Below, one piece after another: positions 56,629 to 64,000 of a stretch of 64,000 nt of DNA. The position numbers and the translations under genes are program-made. Source of the DNA: Allodiplogaster sudhausi (Eukaryota; Nematoda; Chromadorea; Rhabditida; Diplogasteridae); assembly GCA_945643635.1 (NCBI GenBank), contig CALZFC010000020.1:491001-555000 (forward strand), given 5' to 3'. The notes beneath the pieces are model-generated. The model searched no databases. It had not been told where the DNA came from and saw only the letters and a program-made list of their open reading frames with translations. Position 1 is the stretch's first letter, and every line of letters starts with the position of its first letter.

Positions 56629-59371
56629 TCAGTATCTTCGTCCGCGATCTCGTGAACGGTCTGTGACGCTTGGCTCTCGCAGCTTCGCCTTGCTGCGGCA
56701 GCAGATGACTGACAACAGCGCCTTGCGATATTCCGTGCTCAAAGGATACACAGGGTATATTTATGATATGATAATGAAGAAATGAGTTGATCGTTTTGTT
56801 GTTTTTTTAAAAATATAATTTGCGGAAGGAATTCATAGTAAGTGCATCCATCAGACATCACTCGGTTCTTGTGTGTCTTATTCAAGCTTGCACCACAAAG
56901 CACTAGACTGGCTAAATGGTTGCGAATGGATGTCATTGCCTTGAAGAAAGGTGTGTACTTGATTAGAAGGCGTTAGATTTGAACGTGTACCTGTGGAGGC
57001 ATAGAAGGCAAATTACGCCATTAAAAAATGATATCTTAATGAACTCTGCTCATTAGTCGGGAAAGTTGTTGTGAACATCACTCGTGTATCAAGGTACAAA
57101 GTCAGAAGTAACCTTGTGAGGTAGAGAATGACGACATTACTGGGGACGGAAGTGTTGACGAAGAGACCAGAGACGAGTGTAATTTCATGAGGAAGGGTAT
57201 TTCTTGCATCGACAAAGAAGGAGGCGAAGAAGTTGATGGTGGGGGTCGCCATCAAACTACCGACCTCTACGACTGTGATTATCAGCATTGAACGGAAGAG
57301 ACGGCGGAGTGAGTGAGTGTGAACTGGAGATAAAGAGACAAAGACTGAGAGAGTAAGAGAGAGAGAAAGAATTATATTGTAGACAGAGGGATATCCTAAG
57401 CAAGCCATCATCAACTGTGTTTTTGCCAACTATTTCAGCGAAAACATGGGTTTTCGTTTAAAATCCTTTATATACATATACAAGCACTTGTCAAATGAGC
57501 TTCTTGGTTACCGAATGGAATACGATTGCCGGATTAATCCATTAATTCCTTTTCTCGCGTCGGCCGAATTTAAATTTTTATATTTTAAACAGCCATGAAT
57601 GCAAACTCTACAAAAGTTACTCTTAGGGAATGGTCTAGTTTCACATGAAAACCGTCTGCTCGCATCTGAAATCTTTTTCGGCATATAAGGGCATTTCTTA
57701 AAGAAAATACATGGCTCAGTTGGTGAAAATTTTGCAGGCTAAAGCTACAGAGGAAAATAAAAAGATGAAATTTTTTATCAAGATTAACGACTGATCCTAC
57801 CGAGCCTTTGTAGCATTCGCCATACGACAAAGTAGATGATGAGAGCAGTCGCATTCAGGGTAATTGTTGCGTCTGCCCAGACAAGCACCGCCGGTCCGCG
57901 AAACATTGATGGCAATGAGCAAGGAAATGAGCTCAAATATATGCATGTAATTTCCTTTAAGTTAGTTCAAGATTCAGTAGTAGACTCAGTTGGGTTAATG
58001 AAATAATGAAAAACATGTTCAAGCACAAACTCCCAGCCAACAAAGGAGAGGGCAACAGTTGCTAGGGCGCAAGTATAAGCTGAGACGAATAAGAGATGTC
58101 CGAAGAGATAAAGCGCTTGGTTCTTGAACTTATAACTGAAATTCAGGCGTTTTTCTAATCAAATTTATCTCTATCGTATGTGTATATTTTATATAAAGAT
58201 AACTCACTAGTTGATAGCCGCACAAGCGAGCAGGCGGTCAACCGCAATGGAGACGTTCAGAGCTGACCCAGCCAATGCACCGATCATAGGAATTGCCTGA
58301 AACCCGCCACACATTCAATCTTGGTCAATGTTCCGTTGGCTTGTCAATCTGATCGCTCAGCAACGGTTTTTTCTTTCTTCGAGCCTGTTTGATATTTGAA
58401 TAGAGCCACACGCAAAACTACTGTCCCTTTATTTAGCATAGCAGGACTGAATGCCCAGAAACTCACAGGAGAACCAAGCTGCGACAAGCCATGATAGCCT
58501 ATCTGAGATAATCACGCTTATTCAGGCGTAGCACCGAAAAATGACATCTTCTTTGACTGCCTTCGCTATTTCGTGCCTCAAACTTGGGTAATTTTACCGG
58601 CTTAACAAAAAGTGGAGCGTTGACTTAAAAGGAGTGCTCATTCGGTAACTAAGTTCGACGAAAGGCGAAAGAGAAGATTTAATATGTGACAGTAAAGAGA
58701 AACATACAAACATTCTATCAACTCTACTGTCTAATTCTCCGACTTTTGTACACTATTTCGCTAGTGTTTAACTGTCATCGCTGAATACAACTCTTTTGCT
58801 ATTGCCTGCGAGTTGAACGCTAGTATTGGATGGACAAACTTCTATGCTTTATCATTGCGAAAATCGTCGATCATTCCCATCTGCGTTCACCTTTTGGTGA
58901 TGCACCTGTCGGTTATCTTTGCTATGATAATAATCTCGAATGAAAAGGATGACACTTTCCGCCCCTTCCCCGAGGCAGCCATCATTGGTCTTATCGTTAG
59001 GGCCCGGTCTTCCCCTGAGTATCTCTCTTTAGACCTCAATTGCGAAGCAGGTCATTGGCGGCGTGATGACCGGACCAAAGATAGGGCCGGCGATCATCGG
59101 CAAATGGCCGCAGACGTGGAAGGCATCCATCAGAGAGCAGAGCGCGATGAGAATGTTGCACGAGCCTCGGAGCTCTCTTGAATAATTAATTCCAAAAAAT
59201 ATATATTTTTTTTACTCTTGAATATTTTTGTTAATTTCAGCAAAGGGTCAACTAGAAATCCACCAACTTGTAGCGAATCGTTGCTCCGACGACGCACATG
59301 TTGCCAAAAACGCCAAAAACTATAAATAAGAGATAAAAGAGTGTTAGCACATCAGCGTATGTCGCATACAT
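56629..59371 (-). CDS. Srsx-like 7TM chemoreceptor, copy 6, apparently intact
   Basis: Exons 59371-59264, 59172-59035, 58296-58208, 58135-58015, 57954-57789, 57323-57113 and 56737-56629 join in frame and give about 313 aa. The start is diverged (MYATYADVLTLFYLLFIVFG against MKATFADVL in other copies). TM2 to TM3 match the family (LRGSCNILIALCS; IAVDRLLACAAINY). Exon 5 uses an upstream acceptor, adding EITC before IYLSSFPC. TM6 is MLIITVVEVGSLMATP, with Glu in place of Val, which could matter for ligand or G-protein coupling. TM7 is LFVNTSVPSNVVILYL. The tail is TEYRKALLSVICC plus a basic end. Phase order is 0, 0, 2, 0, 1, 2, differing from copy 2 only at exon 4/5. The site TTCCAG lies just before the ATG. 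Confidence 0.87.
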
Positions 59372-59944
59372 ACTGGAATCTCTGTTCTAGAACGGTGGAA
59401 GTGAAAGGAGATCACAAGGGAAAAACTCCTACCACGAAGTCCCTGACAGATAGGTAAAAAGTACGGTATAAACAATAATGGTACTGACCTTCGCACTCTC
59501 TCCACAGAACCTTGTGGGTACACAATTTGCTTGGGAAACCGGCCAATTGGTTGCGCACACCGATATGCACGCTTCCTAATGCACGAGTCTAATGGCCCCG
59601 GCGGCCACTATGTGGCTCTGACAAAATGTTTTTGTAAATGGCGGGAAGTTCGAATATTCGTTCTTGACTGAGAGTTCAAAGTACGTGAGGGGTCGAGAAT
59701 GCTGACGAATTTTGTGAATTAGGGACACTTGCAATCGACGTTTGTAGCTCAACCTGACACAATAATGCGAAAACGTGACACTATTTATTCGCAGGAAAAT
59801 TCCTTTAATGCTACCACAACAAACGACTTATACCACATACACTCTCACACTTGCAATATTTTTATCTCCATTTATTATTAAAGGAAATCGAAGAATACGT
59901 TATGGTAGCTAAACCCTCGACTCCGAATAAGCGGTGAGTTAGAA
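59372..59944. other. spacer, no gene recognised
   Basis: The sequence includes part of the receptor upstream unit (for example ACCACATACACTCTCACAC near 59,830). No exon was recognised. Confidence 0.5.
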
Positions 59945-60260
59945 GGGATTCAAACCACTATAGCCAGTTTCCTTAAAACCCATGGATTCAAGTTTAGTAA
60001 GCAACTTAGGAACGGACACTTTATCAAATGCTTTAGCAAAATAATACCAAAGGACATCTACCAAACGGGCAGAACAAATTTCATGTTTCCAGAATTGAGA
60101 ACATTTCTGCATGGCAGCATGGATTCAGTTAAGAAAAATCTGTTGGTTACTACAGATTTTGCTTTAGTGAATCCATGCTGCCATGCAGAAATAAGAATAA
60201 AACGCTCACGATTCTGCATGATTTTCCGCTTCCATGACCTTACTAGCAGCTGGTGCAATT
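59945..60260 (-). mobile_element. non-LTR retrotransposon reverse-transcriptase remnant
   Basis: On the minus strand frames read RSWKRKIMQNRERF then SAWQHGFTKAKSVVTNRFF, and after a frame change YYFAKAFDKVSVPKLLTKLE. QHGF...S..TN and DxxKAFDxVxxxxLLxKL are the conserved blocks of LINE reverse transcriptases. Frames are interrupted and only about 100 residues remain. A 25-base perfect inverted repeat (60103-60127 and 60168-60192) overlaps the QHGF block. Confidence 0.75.
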
Positions 60261-61064
60261 GTGATTATACGAAAATCTTCAGAAGCGAAAGGACTTTATT
60301 GATTGGCAAAACTATTCCTTCGCGCCATTTGGAGGGTGTAAATTTACTAGTTATAATAGAAGACATATTATAGCAGTAGATAGCCTAGATGGAGAAAGTA
60401 GAGGGGAATATTCGCACTGTTCACAAGAATACTTTTTTCAATGAGAGTTCTGACGTTTCTTAGTATTTCAGTAAAACTACACTTCAACACGACATACTTA
60501 ACAATGAATGCCCTCTCCCTAATCTCTAATATAAGCCACGATCATTCTCCCTTTCCCAATACTATATCACTTCCGCAATCTAGACCTCTCGATGAAATGT
60601 GTAAGTAATTTTGTTATGTACACGAACCCATTCTTCTTTGCATCCAGCTCGTCTTTTGCGTGTTTACTCTTATCTCACCTTCGACTTCACCTGTTTCTGC
60701 CTTCATATTTCCATAGTTACATTCAAGTTACAATTTCAAACAATACACAGCAGACATAAATTTCTGTTTGTTGTACATGAGTGAGAGAATGTACATATGT
60801 ATCATCCTTCTCTCCATATATTTTTATATTTCAACACATACATATTTCAATTTCCATACATAATACATACATATTTCACTTTCCCTTTTACAATAGCTTT
60901 AAGGGATTGTGCGAATTTCATTTAAAAATATTTTTACTGTGAAAGTAACAATCACATTTTCACCTCATGTTATGTTTGGTGTGTTTTGTTAGTAGCTAAA
61001 TATTTGTTAATAAATGAGTTACAATTAAAGTAATATTCAAAGTATCTAAGAGCTAAATGCTTAT
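60261..61064. other. AT-rich spacer, no gene recognised
   Basis: Several ATACATA repeats lie near 60,790-60,890. There are no exons with convincing composition. Confidence 0.5.
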
Positions 61065-61268
61065 TCACACTTCGAACAACCAGAATACTGGCTTTCTGAA
61101 TTCCAGAACTTCGAGTGTGAAGCTGGAATTGAAAGGAGCGTTCGGAGGCATGTCTGGCTCGCTGACTTTGCGAGTGTATTCGACGGAAGGAAACAAGACG
61201 AGAGCTTCTGTAGTGCCGTCGTGGCCATCGTCGCGTGTGCCTCCGACGAAGAAGTGCTTCTTCTTCAT
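61065..61268 (-). CDS. possible exon of unknown protein
   Basis: An open frame of 67 codons starts at 61268 with MKKKHFFVGGTRDDGHDGTT and continues with FPSVEYTRKVSEPDMPPNAP to FWLFEV and a stop. Composition and codon use look protein-like, unlike most frames nearby. GTAAGT directly precedes the ATG, which is odd for a start and suggests that the true structure differs. No domain was recognised. Confidence 0.25.
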   Translation of the reverse strand: MKKKHFFVGGTRDDGHDGTTEALVLFPSVEYTRKVSEPDMPPNAPFNSSFTLEVLEFRKPVFWLFEV

Positions 61269-61640
61269 TACTTACCATATTCCGTCTTCCTTCCGACCAC
61301 TATATGGACCGGGATGCAAGCTTCTGAAGCGATGGTTCTTCCCTTTGAGGAAGTCTACTAGCTATCGTCAACTGAAGCCATTGCCTTGCATTTTGCTGAT
61401 CCCGCATGCTTCCGCATAAGATGCACAATTCGCTCTTTGCCTTGGTGGCATAGCTGTTTTGACGTTATTGTCGCAAGTGTTGGGTAGCTGGGTTTGTACC
61501 CAGACGAATACTGCTCGTGCTTGAAACGGTTCTCGCCACATTATGATGACCTCTGGAGCACTAAGAGCACATCTCCTCAACCAGCAGACCGAAGTAAAAT
61601 TTAAACTAAAAATCGAAGAAAAAAAACAAAAAAAAAGAAG

Positions 61641-61815
61641 GGCAGGGCCCTTCCAACTGTATGCCCGGCCCGGGACTATCTTAGTGCACGTGCTGTCTGT
61701 GCAAGGCTCTGGCCCAGCCCTGGGATCTCCCGGGCCAATTTTTTTTAAACGCTGGTAGGGGCCGGGCCCTACCTTCAAGATATGGGCACGGGCTCGGCGC
61801 GCTTTGGACATCCCT
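61641..61815. repeat. GC-rich self-complementary repeat
   Basis: GGGCAGGGCCC, GCCCGGCCCGGG, GGCCGGGCCC and similar blocks are arranged so that the segment can fold. Base composition contrasts sharply with the surrounding AT-rich DNA, suggesting an inserted element. Confidence 0.55.
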
Positions 61816-61939
61816 GCCGCCGTAGAAAAGTGTCTCTTTTTTTGAGGCGAAAGATGGTTACTGACATCAGGCTAATATCTCTGTACCTCTCTCATCGACA
61901 ACAACTCTTCTTGTGTATGCCTATTCCCTCTACATCTAT

Positions 61940-62038
61940 CAAAATGTATGTGCGCATTCTCGTGAACGGTCTGTGACGCAGGTTCGCCTTGCCGCGGCAG
62001 CAGATGATTGAGAACAGCGCCAGGCGATATTCCGTGCT
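61940..62038 (-). pseudogene. Srsx-like 7TM receptor, copy 7, exon 7 only
   Basis: The exon reads TEYRLALFSIICCRGKANLR and then loses frame through a short deletion relative to copy 4. Adjacent intron sequence also matches copy 4 (near 49,920-50,030). No other exon is nearby. Confidence 0.75.
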
Positions 62039-62529
62039 CAAAGGATGCATAGAGTAAATGTATGAAAAGAAAATGAAGAAATGATTGGATTGTTTAGGAG
62101 TTTTTTTTTTAAATATAATTTGTGGAAGGATATCATACTAATTGCATCGATCAGACATCACGCGCCTCTCATATGAACATACAGTCGCGCCCAGGATCTT
62201 GGTACCAAGAACTCGTCGGACGATTCGTACGCTTCCAAATGCATCCTCGTTCATAACTATTGTTCTAGGAAAAACTAAAATATTTTAAATGGTGCATTAG
62301 GTTGCTTATAGAGAGCGGGTGCTACTGCTAAGAAATCGATAATTTCTAATCATTTGATAAGGAGTTATCAGTTTTTGCCTATAAAACATTTCATTTTTAA
62401 TAAAACATTTCCTTGTTAGAGAGGTCTAAAAATGTAATGTATGAATGAATCACAAGAAAGAGATGACGTCAAAGGTAAGAAATTCATGAAAAGAATCACA
62501 ATTAAGAATCTTATGTATAGAACAACAAA

Positions 62530-62579
62530 ATGAATATACAAAGTTTACGATACACGCCTCAATGGAGGCAAATAAGGAG

Positions 62580-62656
<77 letters not shown>

Positions 62657-62710
62657 AGGAGAGAGAGAGAGAGAAGGAGAGAGAGAGAGAGAAGGAGAGA
62701 GAGAGAGAGA

Positions 62711-62749
<39 letters not shown>

Positions 62750-62830
62750 AGAGAGAGAGAGAGAGAGAGAGAAGGAGAGAGAGAGAGAGAGAGAAGGAGA
62801 GAGAGAGAGAGAAGGAGAGAGAGAGAGAGA

Positions 62831-62865
<35 letters not shown>

Positions 62866-62906
62866 AGAGAGAGAGAGAGAGAAGGAGAGAGAGAGAAAGA
62901 GAGAAG

Positions 62907-62940
<34 letters not shown>

Positions 62941-63903
62941 AGGAGATTCGTCGAGCACGAAGAGAGAACGAAGCAGATGCTGGCAGAGCATAAGCGAGAG
63001 GTTATCCGCGCATAGAAGAATACTGTAGAATAACAAAAAAGTTAAAAGTAATCCAAAATGAACGATAAAAAATATCTTAATAATTTTCGCGTGAAGGTAG
63101 TGTTGGCCGTGAGGGACACAATGCGTTTCCTGGTGGTAGAGGTGGGCGAAACGAAGAGCAATACCAAGGCCTTGATGGAGAGGGTGCAGAAGAGCTCTGC
63201 TTCGATTGAGAAGGCGATCGAGAACCTACCTCAGATCTCGACAAAGAGTGAGAATAACTTACAATCATAAAATATGGAATAACAAGTAGCTATAAAATAG
63301 ATAGAGATATTCAGACACTTTATTTAATCCTTCAGAAAACACCTTCAACTTCATCTCGATCGAGGAAGTAACCATGCTTCGTGAGAACTTCCCGAAGCCG
63401 AATTCGTTTTGTCGTCAGCTAGAGACTCGGCTCTATGCCGGAGATGATGACCGGCATGAGCCGATTCAAAAGCGAATGGACATTCGCAAACTGCAGTTCT
63501 TAAAGGAGGTGGGCTAACGCAGGACACAAAATATATTTTCATAAAGTTTTAGAGCGAAAAAATCTACTTTTAGATGCTAGAGGCTTACTTTCCGACATCT
63601 TCGAAGGAACAGTCGGAAGCTCAGTGGGGAGAAGCTAAGAAGGTCATAAATAACTACGCGGAAAGGCAGAAGAAGGAGAATGGAGAGGGAGTGAGCAGAA
63701 GCCCCCTCACTGCTGTTTCGCAGGAGCGTGCAGATCCTTCCCAGAATCGTCGTCTTCGGAGCATCCACTCGGAAAGGGCTGAGTGGGATGTTGAAATGGA
63801 GGGCAGGCACCTGGATGAAGAAGCGGATGAGAATGAACCCCCCAGGCCCAACTACTATGGAACCGATAACAGCCCCTTTTCTTTCTTCGATGATATTGAA
63901 TAG
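62530..63903 (+). CDS. BEN-like domain protein with microsatellite-encoded N-terminus
   Basis: Exons 62530-63000, 63097-63247, 63336-63508 and 63574-63903 join in frame and give 374 aa. Exon 1 is mostly a GA repeat read as Arg/Glu/Lys, ending FVEHEERTKQMLAEHKRE. Exon 2 is helical (VVLAVRDTMRFLVVEVGETK). Exons 3-4 resemble a BEN domain: ISIEEVTMLRENFPKPNSF, KRMDIRKLQFLKE, then MLEAYFPTSSKEQSEAQWG and AKKVINNYAERQKKE. The closing pattern (K/R.L..yFP.....W..a...IN.Y) is typical for BEN, a DNA-binding and chromatin module. The acidic C-terminus ends SPFSFFDDIE. It is the best intact relative of the relic at 46,810-48,223. ATG 62562 starts a different frame and is rejected. BEN assignment is by eye; gene structure is better supported. 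Confidence 0.6.
62580..62945 (+). repeat. GA microsatellite inside coding exon
   Basis: About 360 bases of GAGA interrupted regularly by GAAGGA units. It encodes R-E-R-E with K in the frame of the following exon. Length changes of one or two bases would shift frame. Confidence 0.95.
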
Positions 63904-64000
63904 TTGAAATTGCAGCTTTCCGTTTATCTAAGACTTATTTTTCTTGGTTTTCTGAATCATATAACGAACTGTTAAGTGTTAATATTCATCTTACGAAACT

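Noticed and set aside
60103..60192. Possible microRNA precursor
   Set aside because: The arms overlap reverse-transcriptase coding motifs on the minus strand, so a local inverted duplication in a LINE is the simpler reading.
62545..63036. Minus-strand Leu/Ser-rich open frame of 163 codons
   Set aside because: It is the reverse reading of the GA microsatellite; the plus-strand frame joins well-spliced downstream exons.

Overview
The window is eukaryotic and most likely from a nematode, but I cannot name the species. The evidence is compact intron-rich genes (most introns 40-600 bp, often ending TTTCAG or TTACAG), a tandem cluster of Srsx-like seven-transmembrane receptors, a CK1/TTBK-type kinase fragment, and dense TTAA- and TA-flanked foldback elements. 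No rRNA, complete tRNA, CRISPR or operon of bacterial type is visible. Exon limits were read by eye from splice sites, reading frame and comparison between paralogues in the window.

Region 1 (1-10,217) is a recent, nearly identical direct duplication with an offset of about 5.91 kb. Each copy has the same three genes: a large transposon-associated coiled-coil protein broken by frameshifts (minus strand), a small Gly/Tyr- and RGG-rich protein gene of four exons (minus strand), and the first three exons of a kinase (plus strand). Copy 1 is cut by the window start. Copy 2 ends exactly where a tRNA-like (SINE-type) sequence begins.

Region 2 (12,302-25,300) is an imperfect 13-kb palindrome. Two inverted arms, A 12,302-16,688 and B 25,300-17,822, carry the same three unknown genes. 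Each arm lacks segments that the other keeps. A TTAA-flanked foldback element sits at the centre and ends one gene. Arm B alone has the 5' exon of a small secreted protein.

Region 3 (27,920-62,040) holds seven copies or fragments of one seven-exon receptor gene, all on the minus strand and separated by repeated intergenic sequence. Copies 5 (52,572-55,475) and 6 (56,629-59,371) read as intact, about 316 and 313 aa. Copies 1 and 2 are nearly complete but damaged. Copies 3, 4 and 7 are fragments. One intergenic unit, between copies 3 and 4, was enlarged by three separate insertions at 40,988, 43,557 and 46,053. Matching empty sites survive in the paralogous units near 32.5-32.7 kb and 51.7-51.9 kb. 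One insertion carries a rearranged zinc-finger gene fragment. Another is a 3-kb foldback element with Tc1-like ends and a broken BEN-like gene in its loop.

Region 4 (59,900-64,000) has a LINE reverse-transcriptase remnant, a GC-rich repeat, a receptor fragment, and an apparently intact relative of that BEN-like gene at 62,530-63,903, whose first exon is largely a GA microsatellite.

Overall the window shows a chemoreceptor-type gene family expanding and decaying while foldback transposons copy, interrupt and carry host exons.
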